The position numbers and the translations under genes were made by a program. Shown piece after piece: positions 36,031-44,243 of a DNA stretch of 64,000 nucleotides. The notes beneath the pieces are model-generated. The model searched no databases, was not told the origin of the DNA, and was given only the letters and a program-made list of their open reading frames with translations. Each line of letters starts with the position of its first letter. Position 1 is the stretch's first letter. The stretch comes from Alkalicoccus daliensis (lineage in GTDB: Bacteria > Bacillota > Bacilli > Bacillales > Salisediminibacteriaceae), in assembly GCF_900103955.1 (NCBI RefSeq), contig NZ_FNIL01000004.1:182000-245999 (forward strand), read 5' to 3'.

Positions 36031-37392
36031 TTACACAAGCCAGAGCTCATCCGGATTCCCATAGGCTTCAAAAATCGAGTTGCGTGCTTCTACTGCAAGC
36101 GTATGAATGCGCTTTTTATCAATGTGAAGCATTTGTCCGTGCCGTTTCACTGCTTTTCCTCCAACAAAGACGGAATCCACATTTCCCGTGTGCGCACACT
36201 GCACGACAGCGCCAATTGGATCATTGACCGGGAACATGTTCAGGTCCGTGGTGCGCAGCATAATAATATCCGCTTCCTTGCCGGGAGTTAAGCTGCCGAC
36301 TTTATCATCCAGCAGCAATGCTTCCGCGTCTGCCATTGTTGCCATTTTCAATACTTCTTTCGCGTGGAGGTTCAGCGGCGGCCCGGGCATGACATCTTCT
36401 GCAAGCAGCTGCTCATTAATGCGGGAACGTTCTGCCTGCAGCGTAAACTTCATCTGCGCAAACATATCCCCGCCGGTGGAAGTTACTACATCTACACCGA
36501 GCGCAGGCATTAATCCATTTTCCAGGCACAGTCCTGTTGCCGGGTAGCCGTGCCCCATCATCATTTCAATCTCCGGCGTGACAGAAACAGAGCCGCCTTG
36601 CTCTGCAAGCATTTTTATTTCTTCGGGGCTTACCCCTGTCGCATGCGCAAAGTTTAAATCTTTCCCGAGCAGTCCTGCTTTATTCAGCTTTTCAATGGAC
36701 CTGTCCACTTTTCCCCAGGTGCCGAAGCCAAGATGCATCGTGCAGACGCTGTTCAGCTCTCTTGCTGTCTGAATTTCTTTTACCGCCGTTTCCCACGAGC
36801 AGAATTCAGGCCCCCGGATGGCCAGACCCATCGTTAACAGCTGGTCATTGGAAGAGAAATACTTTTGCTTAATGTATTTTGATTCATCGATACAGTCAAG
36901 TGTGCTCCCCCGGTCCCAGTATTCTCCGTCTCCCGGACAGCCGTGGGCAAACACACCGCGGATACCGGACTCCTTCAAGCCCCGGATCATTTCCTCTGTA
37001 TGATCTCTGGAAATAACCATCGACCAGTCGAGCATTGTGGTAACTCCGGACTCCAATGCTTCCAGCGAACCGAGCAGATTTCCGATATAATCATCCTCCG
37101 GCCGTCGTTTCGAACCGATATTTCCGTAATAAATACTTCCTAAGTACTTTTGCAGCGACCAGTCTGCCCCAACATTTCGAATCACAGACTCCCAGGCGTG
37201 CCGGTGACTGTCCACGAGACCCGGCATGACAATCATTCCCTCTGCATCGATTACTTCACAGTCCTCCGCCGCAATAGACGGTCCCACCTCTACAATCTTC
37301 GAGCCCTCCACCAGTACATCCGCTTTTTTAAAGTCACCCAGCTTTTCATCCATTGTAAGGACTATTCCATTTTTAAAAAGCTTTCTTTCCAT
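36031..37392 (-). CDS. Amidohydrolase, ATZ/TRZ (cytosine deaminase-like) family
   Basis: 453 aa, cytoplasmic metal-dependent hydrolase. Beta strands at both ends and a TIM barrel with metal ligands: HxH in LVDSHRHAWES, His in TMHLGFG, His in FAHATGVS and Asp in LGVDVVTSTGGD. The C-terminal KVGSLTPGKEADIIML is typical. Relatives deaminate or dechlorinate heterocycles; the substrate here is unknown. Last gene of the minus-strand catabolic run, 15 bp after the P-loop gene. Confidence 0.88.
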   Translation of the reverse strand: MERKLFKNGIVLTMDEKLGDFKKADVLVEGSKIVEVGPSIAAEDCEVIDAEGMIVMPGLVDSHRHAWESVIRNVGADWSLQKYLGSIYYGNIGSKRRPEDDYIGNLLGSLEALESGVTTMLDWSMVISRDHTEEMIRGLKESGIRGVFAHGCPGDGEYWDRGSTLDCIDESKYIKQKYFSSNDQLLTMGLAIRGPEFCSWETAVKEIQTARELNSVCTMHLGFGTWGKVDRSIEKLNKAGLLGKDLNFAHATGVSPEEIKMLAEQGGSVSVTPEIEMMMGHGYPATGLCLENGLMPALGVDVVTSTGGDMFAQMKFTLQAERSRINEQLLAEDVMPGPPLNLHAKEVLKMATMADAEALLLDDKVGSLTPGKEADIIMLRTTDLNMFPVNDPIGAVVQCAHTGNVDSVFVGGKAVKRHGQMLHIDKKRIHTLAVEARNSIFEAYGNPDELWLV

Positions 37393-37407
37393 TTTGCATT
37401 CCCCTTC

Positions 37408-38196
37408 CTATTTTTCTCTGCTTTTCTTTTCCGTCTGCAATACTGCATTCCATTGAATATTCAGCGTATACTGCATGCCGAGCTGATTTCTTAGATTACG
37501 GACCACACGTTCCTGCCATTGAAACAGGTCGTGTGCTGAAAAACTCTGATAAGTGGAAAGCTTTACGTGCACCATTTCAAATTCAACTTTTACCGCCTGA
37601 AGAGAGATACCTTCCGGCTGCATGATCAGCAGAATATCTTTTACACACTGCGGAGAAATAATAATGCGGTTCTTTCCTGCATAAACCGGTCGTACCATAA
37701 GCACTTCTGTATTGCCTTTTCGGAAAGGAATTATTAGTTTACGGAACCAGCTTCCGATAAAGGTCCGCGCTACATCGACCGGTGCGATTGGAATGACGTG
37801 ATAATTTTTATTGCGCTGGTCCCGCGCTTTCTTTAATTCCACTGGAGACTGAAATTCTTCAATCGGGATCCATTCGATCGTTTCTTCCAGCTCCAGCCGT
37901 GCTGTAATTTGGCTGATCATCCGCTTGGACGTCCCGAGAATGAGCAGGGAGGCAATTTGCTGCGAACGTAAATATATCTGCACTTCCTCTCTGTGAGAGT
38001 CGGAAAAAAAGGTGGCGCGCTTAATCGCTGTAATCAGTCCATTTTCATTTTTCGCGGATCTCCCGGCCACTCTTTTGCCATCCACTATTACAATACCGTC
38101 GTCGATCATTGCCTCTGCACCGCAAAAACTAAGCACCTCTGTCGCTTTATGACTTTTTCCCGTCCCGCTTTTTCCGTGAAGGCCGTATATTTTCAA
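37408..38196 (-). CDS. P-loop NTPase-like protein of unknown function
   Basis: 262 aa. TTG start at 38196 preceded by GGGAGGAGGAA; a longer GTG frame would include the ribosome site itself. Walker A is seen at once: IYGLHGKSGTGKSHKA (about residues 3-18), followed by MIDDGIVIVDGKRVAGRSAKNE and a LLILGTSKRMI strand. The second half (about 130-255) is a separate alpha/beta region. I recall similar conserved P-loop proteins in Firmicutes but no assigned role. It sits in the catabolic operon between enoyl-CoA hydratase and amidohydrolase genes, an unexpected place. Confidence 0.7.
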   Translation of the reverse strand: MKIYGLHGKSGTGKSHKATEVLSFCGAEAMIDDGIVIVDGKRVAGRSAKNENGLITAIKRATFFSDSHREEVQIYLRSQQIASLLILGTSKRMISQITARLELEETIEWIPIEEFQSPVELKKARDQRNKNYHVIPIAPVDVARTFIGSWFRKLIIPFRKGNTEVLMVRPVYAGKNRIIISPQCVKDILLIMQPEGISLQAVKVEFEMVHVKLSTYQSFSAHDLFQWQERVVRNLRNQLGMQYTLNIQWNAVLQTEKKSREK

Positions 38197-38217
38197 TAGT
38201 TCCTCCTCCCTCACTAT

Positions 38218-38988
38218 TTATAAAAAGCGCGGTGCCCGTTTTTCCACAAAAGATAAGCACCCTTCCAAAAAATACGTTTCATCTGCGTATTTCATTTCCG
38301 GCACCTCTTCTTCCAGCGGTGTCTGGATAGCTTTTTTCGCAGAAGCAAGAGAGCTTGGCGCAAGTCTCGTTATTTTTTCAGCTATGGCGAGCACACGGGA
38401 ATCAAAGGCCTCCCGCTCCATTACTTTATTTAACAGACCTGTCTGCAGTGATTTCTCTGCATCGTAAATTTCTCCGAGCATTACCAGTTCCGAGACACGT
38501 GCAGGACCGATAATTCTTTTCAGCCGGTGAATAAACTCCGGTCCCAGGTTTATCCCGAGTCCCGCTACAGGAATACCCATTTTCGCATTTTCCGTCCCTA
38601 CTCTCAGGTCGAATGCCAGCGAAAAAATCAAGCCTGCCCCGTATGCAGGCCCGTCTACCGCTCCGATCACCGGAACAGGAATGTTTTCAAACGTCCGGAT
38701 CGTCTCTTCCATTAGCTGAAACGATTGATTTGCTTCAGACACTGACATGCCGCAGAATTCCTTAATATCAAATCCGGCAGTAAAGCTTCCCGGTACGCCG
38801 CGAACGACAACGGCTCTTGTCTTCTTATTCCGCTGCAGTTCCTCGCCGATTGCTTTTAACTCCCGCCACATGTTGGAAGTCAGGGCGTTTCTCGCTGCCG
38901 GCCTGCTGATGGTTACGACCGCAATTTTTGCCCCTTCCTGCAGTGTGATTTTTCCGTCGGGTGCTCTTTTAATCATTACTCTCATCAT
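38218..38988 (-). CDS. Enoyl-CoA hydratase/isomerase family protein
   Basis: 256 aa crotonase fold, acting on a CoA thioester. Substrate-binding and oxyanion motifs: TISRPAARNALTSNM, GSFTAGFDIKEF and IGAVDGPAYGAGLIFSLAFDLRVG. In the position of the first catalytic Glu of true hydratases the stretch LGINLGPEF has no clear Glu, so an isomerase or lyase role is possible. Start at ATG 38988 (or the adjacent 38985) after GGAGG. Confidence 0.88.
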   Translation of the reverse strand: MMRVMIKRAPDGKITLQEGAKIAVVTISRPAARNALTSNMWRELKAIGEELQRNKKTRAVVVRGVPGSFTAGFDIKEFCGMSVSEANQSFQLMEETIRTFENIPVPVIGAVDGPAYGAGLIFSLAFDLRVGTENAKMGIPVAGLGINLGPEFIHRLKRIIGPARVSELVMLGEIYDAEKSLQTGLLNKVMEREAFDSRVLAIAEKITRLAPSSLASAKKAIQTPLEEEVPEMKYADETYFLEGCLSFVEKRAPRFL

Positions 38989-39072
38989 TTTTCCTCCGTT
39001 CCGCGTATGCAAAAAAGCAGGACGATGAGCAATGCAGAAAAAGCTGTTGCATGGCTCTTTTCTGCAGGCTTG

Positions 39073-40029
39073 TCAGATGAAGCGAACCTTGTTTTCCTGC
39101 AGGCCGAGGTCAATTGTTCCGTCCCGGCTTTTGATTTCGCTCGTGATGACGTCCCCTTCTTTCAGGTAGTGCTCATTTTTCCCCTGGCTTTCATTTAACG
39201 TTTCCACTTTTTTATCCAGCTTTTCAAAAGGATTCAACAGCAGATTCATGTCCTCCGGGGATAGTTTGAGTGCGACCCCTCCAGGCGTGCCGGTCATCAG
39301 CAGATCTCCCGGATAAAAATTCATCATGCGGGAAAGCTCAACAAGTGTTTCCTCCGGCTTATACAACAACTGCGTCGTATTTGCCTGCTGCCGGACTTCC
39401 CCGTTTACTTTCAACGTCAGTTCCAGGTCATGTACTTTTTCCGCTTCCTCCTGATCAATTAAATACAATACCGGGCCGGCCGGGCAGAACGTTCGGAAAC
39501 TTTTTCCTTTATACCACTGGTTTTCCGTAAACTGAATGTCCCGGGAAGAAACATCATTTGTAATAATAAACCCTGCGATATATTCTGAAAGATCTTTAAA
39601 CCCATCCTCGAGCGGCTGATTTAATTCTTTTTTAAAGACCAGCCCGAGCTCAATTTCGTAGTCGAGCAGCTTCACTTTCTTCGGACTTTCAATATCCTGT
39701 CCTGGTCCGCTGAGGGAACTGGCTGCCTTTGTAAAAATCATGTTAAAAGGGGGACGCTTTGCGTCGAGACCGCCCTCTTCCCGGTGTGCAGCATAGTTCG
39801 CTCCCTGGCAGACAATCTGCGCCGGGGCCGTTACCGGACTTAACAGTTCCACCTCCTGCTGCTGATGCTGGACGGCGGCTTCTTTCTGAAGCGATTCCGC
39901 CTCCTTTACTCCCTCTTTCAGGAAATGAGCGAGTGTCTCATACTGCTGCTTAAGTTCATAAATTACGCCGTCCTCCAGTACACCCCATTTTTCTCCATCC
40001 TTCTGAAAACGCACGATACTGATTCCCAT
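39073..40029 (-). CDS. Fumarylacetoacetate hydrolase (FAH) family protein
   Basis: 318 aa, cytoplasmic, metal-dependent. C-terminal FAH fold from about residue 70: CQGANYAAHREEGG, then KLLDYEIELGLVFKKEL with the metal-binding Glu residues, FIITNDVSSRDIQF, and MTGTPGGVALKLSPED. Members cleave or decarboxylate oxo-acids such as acylpyruvates and 2-oxo-hept-3-ene-dioate in aromatic meta-cleavage routes, which suits the dioxygenase and hydrolase nearby. Confidence 0.9.
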   Translation of the reverse strand: MGISIVRFQKDGEKWGVLEDGVIYELKQQYETLAHFLKEGVKEAESLQKEAAVQHQQQEVELLSPVTAPAQIVCQGANYAAHREEGGLDAKRPPFNMIFTKAASSLSGPGQDIESPKKVKLLDYEIELGLVFKKELNQPLEDGFKDLSEYIAGFIITNDVSSRDIQFTENQWYKGKSFRTFCPAGPVLYLIDQEEAEKVHDLELTLKVNGEVRQQANTTQLLYKPEETLVELSRMMNFYPGDLLMTGTPGGVALKLSPEDMNLLLNPFEKLDKKVETLNESQGKNEHYLKEGDVITSEIKSRDGTIDLGLQENKVRFI

Positions 40030-40058
40030 AATGCAGACTCCCTTTCTGAAATAAGTGT

Positions 40059-40598
40059 CTATTTGCTTTCGATAAAAGTTTTGAAATTTTTCATGACTCC
40101 GTCTAAAAACTCTACTGTGCCTTCGTCCGTTATTTTTCCTGTATCGTCCATTTTTTTATGCACTTCTCCAATAAATACTTCGTTTCCAGGCAGCACCAGT
40201 GCACTTACTCCGGGCGCAGCCAAAATCTGCTTCAGGTGAAGCTGGCAGCGGACGGTGCCCAGAAATCCCGGACTCGCGCCGATCATCAACACCGGCTTCC
40301 CTGCCATCACAAGATCGATTCTGGAAACCCAGTCGATCGCATTTTTTAAAATCCCCGGCACTGAATGATTATATTCCGGAGTAACGATCAATATGGCATC
40401 TGCGTCCTTCACTTTCTGCTTAAACGTGCGGACTGATTCCGGCGGATCCGTTTCTTGATCCTGGTCAAAGTAAGGCAGCTCCTGAATACCCAGCTTCTCT
40501 AATGTAAAATCGCTCTGATACCGCTCTCCGATAAAATCTGCAATTTTTCTATTAAACGAGTCTTTTCGCACGCTTCCGATCAGTGCTGCTAATTTCAT
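40059..40598 (-). CDS. NADPH-dependent FMN reductase
   Basis: 179 aa flavodoxin-like protein. FMN-phosphate loop LIGSVRKDSFNRKIA at the N-terminus, then ADAILIVTPEYNHSVPGILKNAIDWVSR, the family hallmark, and GASPGFLGTVRCQ. It could supply reduced flavin to a monooxygenase or reduce a quinone in the catabolic pathway. ATG overlaps the stop of the alpha/beta hydrolase gene (ATGA) and follows AAGGAGG. Confidence 0.92.
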   Translation of the reverse strand: MKLAALIGSVRKDSFNRKIADFIGERYQSDFTLEKLGIQELPYFDQDQETDPPESVRTFKQKVKDADAILIVTPEYNHSVPGILKNAIDWVSRIDLVMAGKPVLMIGASPGFLGTVRCQLHLKQILAAPGVSALVLPGNEVFIGEVHKKMDDTGKITDEGTVEFLDGVMKNFKTFIESK

Positions 40599-41299
40599 AA
40601 ACTATATCCTCCTTGTTTCTGAAGTACTGATTTAAACTGCAGCAATTCTTCCCTGACTGCTTCCGGTTTTTCAAGCATCGGATAATGGCCTGTCCCTGGA
40701 ATAAAGGTCTGCTTCACTTCAGGGTGATGGGAAAATAACGCAGAAGCAGCACCGGGAGGAATCAACTTATCCTCACATCCGTACAGGCAAAGTATAGGTA
40801 CGCTTAATTCTGTAAGCGCTTTCTTTCCATTCGAATATTGATCGCAGATAAGAAAGTCATGGTATGTCTGCTCGCTTTTCACCTGCGAGATATACTTTCG
40901 TTCTTCTTCCCGGAGTTCTTCCGGTGTTTCAGCTGCGAAGGATGCAAGCAGCAGCCCTTCCGGATACTGACCTTTTTCCAGCTTTGCCAATGCTTTTTCG
41001 TGTACCGGCAATGTAAAATGACTGCCGATCAGTACTGCGCCGATCACTTCTTTCTGCCGGGCAAGTTCCAGTGCAATCAGCCCGCCGAGGGAATGTCCGA
41101 CGACTACGGAAGACGGCTTCAGCAAAGGTTTCAGGCTTGCTGCATGTGCTTCTACTGACTGCTGGTCAGTGGCGGGCTCCTCTTTTCGTCCGCCAAGATT
41201 AATGAACTGTGCCGGCTCGTCCCATTCGTTTTCCAGATAGCGCCACGTAGAAGCAGAACCTCCTGCTCCATGAATAAACAGCCAGTTAATTTTCTCCAT
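40595..41299 (-). CDS. Alpha/beta hydrolase
   Basis: 234 aa from the ATG at 41299, preceded by AAAGGAGAGGG. Oxyanion region LFIHGAGGSASTW, nucleophile Ser in VVGHSLGGLIALELA, Asp in LYGCEDKLIPPGAA and His in PGTGHYPMLEKPE. Size and set fit C-C hydrolases or carboxylesterases acting after ring cleavage (inference). First gene of the 41.3-36.0 kb operon; a 33-bp palindrome lies just upstream. Confidence 0.9.
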   Translation of the reverse strand: MEKINWLFIHGAGGSASTWRYLENEWDEPAQFINLGGRKEEPATDQQSVEAHAASLKPLLKPSSVVVGHSLGGLIALELARQKEVIGAVLIGSHFTLPVHEKALAKLEKGQYPEGLLLASFAAETPEELREEERKYISQVKSEQTYHDFLICDQYSNGKKALTELSVPILCLYGCEDKLIPPGAASALFSHHPEVKQTFIPGTGHYPMLEKPEAVREELLQFKSVLQKQGGYSL

Positions 41300-41319
41300 C
41301 ACCCTCTCCTTTCCGCTTC

Positions 41320-41352
41320 TTTCTATTAATAATATTATATTATTAATAGAAA
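41320..41352. promoter_or_regulatory. 33-bp perfect palindrome before the hydrolase operon
   Basis: 16-bp arms around a single central T at 41336; core AATAATATTATATTATT. It begins 20 bp upstream of the hydrolase start codon, at the expected promoter position. The same core recurs upstream of the dioxygenase gene, so it is a good candidate operator of this catabolic regulon. Confidence 0.65.
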
Positions 41353-41547
41353 AGTCTGTCAATTTACGGCGCTGTTTTTAACAACAGCACTTTTTGGTTT
41401 ACAATATCTCTCTTACGATTGTATTTATTAGGAAAAACTTCGCTTCCGGCACCGCGCTCCTGCGTGCTCCCAGCATAAGAGCTGGAAGCTTTTCCGATAG
41501 ACAAGACCAATGCCGGAAGAGCTGTTCCTCTTCAATTATGCTTCCCG

Positions 41548-42273
41548 TCAGCCGCTTTCCTTATTGTTTTTTTCAATGACGGCTACGACGCTGTACAGCA
41601 GATTGGACATGTTTTGATAAGCAGCTTCCTCATCTCCGCTGCAGATAGCCTCCATTACAAATTTATGCATTTCCAGTGCCTCATTCATCGTCGTCTGGTC
41701 TTTTTTCTGCTCTTCCATCAACACTTTGATCGTTGTATGCCTGCTTTGCACCAATCCACTGTAGAGTGTCTGCACAAGACTTACCATCAATTCATTATGG
41801 GAGGCCTCCAGAATACTGTCGTGAAACGCAAAGTCTGCTTCCACCCAGGCATCCTCATCCTGCGTGGCTGCTTCCAGCTCTTTAAATCTTTTCTTAATCT
41901 CCTGCAGATCTTTTTCTGTCGCATTTTTTGCCGCAAGCCTTACAGCAGCAGGTTCAATGGCCAGGCGCACTTCTGAAAGCTGCAACAGAAATGTCCGGTT
42001 TTTTTCTGCCGTGGAAGCCCAGGCAATTACATCCGGATCCCACCAGAGCCAGTCCTTTCGTTCACGGACGACGGTTCCTTTTCTTGTGGAAGCTTCAATC
42101 AGCCTTCGCGCGCTCAGCCCTTTCAGCGCTTCTCGGATCACGGTACGGCTTACATTTTTCATTTCACTCAACGTTTCTACTTTTGGAAGCAGTTCTCCCG
42201 GCTGCAGCGTGCCCTGCACAATCTGTGCACCGAGGTCATGCAGCATCTGTTCGCTTAAGTTTCTAGGTATCAT
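41548..42273 (-). CDS. FadR-type GntR transcriptional regulator
   Basis: 241 aa. Winged helix at about 1-70 with LQPGELLPKVETLSEMKNVSR and TVIREALKGLSARRLIEA, then WLWWDPDVIAW and a helical FCD ligand-binding domain with metal-type residues in EADFAFHDSILEASHNELM. The WDPDV-type linker is common in DgoR-like regulators of sugar-acid genes. Start: ATG at 42273 after GGAGGAGG. It lies between the hydrolase operon and the dioxygenase gene and is the likely regulator of both. Confidence 0.9.
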   Translation of the reverse strand: MIPRNLSEQMLHDLGAQIVQGTLQPGELLPKVETLSEMKNVSRTVIREALKGLSARRLIEASTRKGTVVRERKDWLWWDPDVIAWASTAEKNRTFLLQLSEVRLAIEPAAVRLAAKNATEKDLQEIKKRFKELEAATQDEDAWVEADFAFHDSILEASHNELMVSLVQTLYSGLVQSRHTTIKVLMEEQKKDQTTMNEALEMHKFVMEAICSGDEEAAYQNMSNLLYSVVAVIEKNNKESG

Positions 42274-42489
42274 AGGTATCCTCCTCCGCATTTCCATTCA
42301 TTTTTCTAGCATATCATGAAGAAGGAGAAGCGATTTTACTATTTTCTGATTTAAAATTATGTTCCGCCGTGTGGGGTATCCGTTTATTTACTTACAGCAT
42401 CTGGTAATGCCGTGGATGCAATGTTTCTCTTATTACGAGTAAGAAAAAATGGTCTCCCGCTGCTTTCGTAATATTACCTGACAGCTTTT

Positions 42490-43371
42490 CTAAACGAGTG
42501 CTTTTTCAAAATCCACGCCCCATAAAGATAAACATTCATCTGTACTCCATACTTTCGGCTTCTGCGGGGAATCTTTGTGCCAGGGACGCGGTTCAAATAT
42601 ACCCAGCTCCTTAATGAAAACATCCCCATCGGTAAACAGCTCAATCAGATTTCCTTCAGGATCCTTGTGGTAGCAGGCGATGTTATGTCCCGCGCCATGC
42701 CTGGAAGGGCCCCACTCCAGATGGACGTCGTTCAGCCGTAAAAAATCGAGCGTATGAATCAGGTGGCTGTAATCTCTCATTTCCAAAGCCAGATGATGCA
42801 TTCCTTCTTTTTCAGATGTAAAAAAGTTCAGCACGTGATGATCCGCATTGCACGTCATGAAACCAAAATAATCCTCGATCCAGTCCGTGTTATAGAAGCC
42901 GAGCTTTTTATAAAATTCCACCTGTTTTTTCGCGTCCTTCACCCGGATGGATAAGTGCCCTACTTTATTTGGTACAATTCCTTTCGTCTGAAACCCCCTG
43001 TTTTCTGCCTGCTCCATGTGCGGATACAGCTCTACGACATAGCCTTCCGGATCTTTAAAGGTAAGAGCTTCCGCCACGCCCGGCGCCGGATGTTCCAGCC
43101 GCTTTGCATCGATGTCCAGGGATTGAAGGTGTGCCAATATTTCTTCAGTTGAATGTGCAGATTCGTACTGAAAGCCAAATTTGCGAATGCCGCTCTTTTC
43201 CGAAGGAGTAAGAATTATATTATGGTGATCGGTCGAACTGGAAAAGTAAGCGCTTCCATTTTCTTCGTCAAGAATGTGGGAAAACCCTACAATATCCTGG
43301 TAGTACGATTTCATTGCAGAAAGATCCTTCGCATAAAAATCAACATAACCAAGCTTAAAAACGTTCAGCAT
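42490..43371 (-). CDS. Extradiol ring-cleavage dioxygenase, VOC type (catechol 2,3-dioxygenase-like)
   Basis: 293 aa in two glyoxalase-like halves. Fe(II) ligands expected for the family are visible in the second half: His in VGHLSIRV, His in GMHHLALEM and Glu in NLIELFTDG. Such enzymes open catechols next to the hydroxyl groups. Single-gene unit; ATG after AAGGAGG. A near-perfect palindrome sharing the core of the 41.3-kb site is at its promoter. Confidence 0.88.
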   Translation of the reverse strand: MLNVFKLGYVDFYAKDLSAMKSYYQDIVGFSHILDEENGSAYFSSSTDHHNIILTPSEKSGIRKFGFQYESAHSTEEILAHLQSLDIDAKRLEHPAPGVAEALTFKDPEGYVVELYPHMEQAENRGFQTKGIVPNKVGHLSIRVKDAKKQVEFYKKLGFYNTDWIEDYFGFMTCNADHHVLNFFTSEKEGMHHLALEMRDYSHLIHTLDFLRLNDVHLEWGPSRHGAGHNIACYHKDPEGNLIELFTDGDVFIKELGIFEPRPWHKDSPQKPKVWSTDECLSLWGVDFEKALV

Positions 43372-43401
43372 GATAACTTCCTCCTTTAAATAACTAGATT
43401 T

Positions 43402-43428
43402 TAATAAATAATATTATATTATTTTTTA
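43402..43428. promoter_or_regulatory. Palindrome before the dioxygenase gene, same core as at 41.3 kb
   Basis: Core AATAATATTATATTATT centred on T at 43415, with 13-bp arms that differ at one position. About 30 bp upstream of the dioxygenase start codon, the same layout as the hydrolase operon. Confidence 0.6.
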
Positions 43429-43527
43429 TCCGTCAAGACTCGCTGCTTTTATTTTATCTGCAACAGCCTATGAAACTAATCACTGCCTCGCTTCTCTCTC
43501 AGTTCGACGTGTCCACGCATGTAAAAA

Positions 43528-43556
43528 GGGAGCTTGGCTTAAATCCCCATGCTCCC
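43528..43556 (-). terminator. Rho-independent terminator of the redox operon
   Basis: GGGAGC/GCTCCC stem followed by TTTTTAC on the minus strand, 80 bp beyond the methyltransferase stop. Confidence 0.75.
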
Positions 43557-43636
43557 CCTGTAGTATTTTCCATTCTTCTACAGAAAATTAAATACAACCT
43601 TTATAGACATATAATATCTTTAATTAAAACTGAAAA

Positions 43637-44215
43637 TCACCTGTTATTCTTTTTTTGTGCCACCAGCACATATAACGAAGCTGTTGGAAGGTGCTTTTCC
43701 AGCACGTGAAAACCCGCTTCCTTCAATTCTTTTTCCATGCCTTCCGAGGTAATTCTCGGTGCTTTCCCGTCATGCTGCTTAGGTTCCAGTTCCAGACAGA
43801 CAAGATACCCATCTTGTTTTAATACTTTTCTCAACTGCGCGAGCAGCGGTGCCAATGGCTGAATTTCATGCAGGACGAGAGAAGCAATCACTGCATCAAC
43901 AGAAGCATCGGGTAACAAAAGATCCTCCATCCTCCCATGTACCGACACAATATTTTCGAGATGTTCTTTGGAGGCTTTTTCATTAATTATTTCCAGCATA
44001 GGAGCATCGATATCCAGTGCATAGACATTTCCCTCCGTCCGTTTTGCTGCAGGAATAGAAAAGTAGCCGGTGCCTGCCCCAAAATCTAAAATGTTATCTG
44101 TTTCTTTGATCGGTATTAAATCCAGCAGCTTTGCGGGAGAAAATTCCTTTCTCCGTTCGGAGCTTTCTAAGTACGAGACTTTCCCATGACTATGCTTCCC
44201 GTGGGGATGGTGCAT
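43637..44215 (-). CDS. Class I SAM-dependent methyltransferase
   Basis: 192 aa, cytoplasmic. N-terminus is His-rich (MHHPHGKHSHGK), which could bind metal. SAM-binding motif I is LDFGAGTGYFSIPAA, motif II VYALDIDAPMLEI, and later DAVIASLVLHEIQPL. Substrate unknown. Last gene of the Rrf2-oxidoreductase-methyltransferase operon; ATG after AAAGGAGG. Confidence 0.88.
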   Translation of the reverse strand: MHHPHGKHSHGKVSYLESSERRKEFSPAKLLDLIPIKETDNILDFGAGTGYFSIPAAKRTEGNVYALDIDAPMLEIINEKASKEHLENIVSVHGRMEDLLLPDASVDAVIASLVLHEIQPLAPLLAQLRKVLKQDGYLVCLELEPKQHDGKAPRITSEGMEKELKEAGFHVLEKHLPTASLYVLVAQKKNNR

Positions 44216-44243
44216 TTAAATTCCTCCTTTTTAATAACAGCTT

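Noticed and set aside
41400-41500. GGAAAAACTTC...GGAAGCTTTTCC as the terminator of the GntR gene
   Set aside because: Long loop, imperfect arms and no T run; too weak to list.
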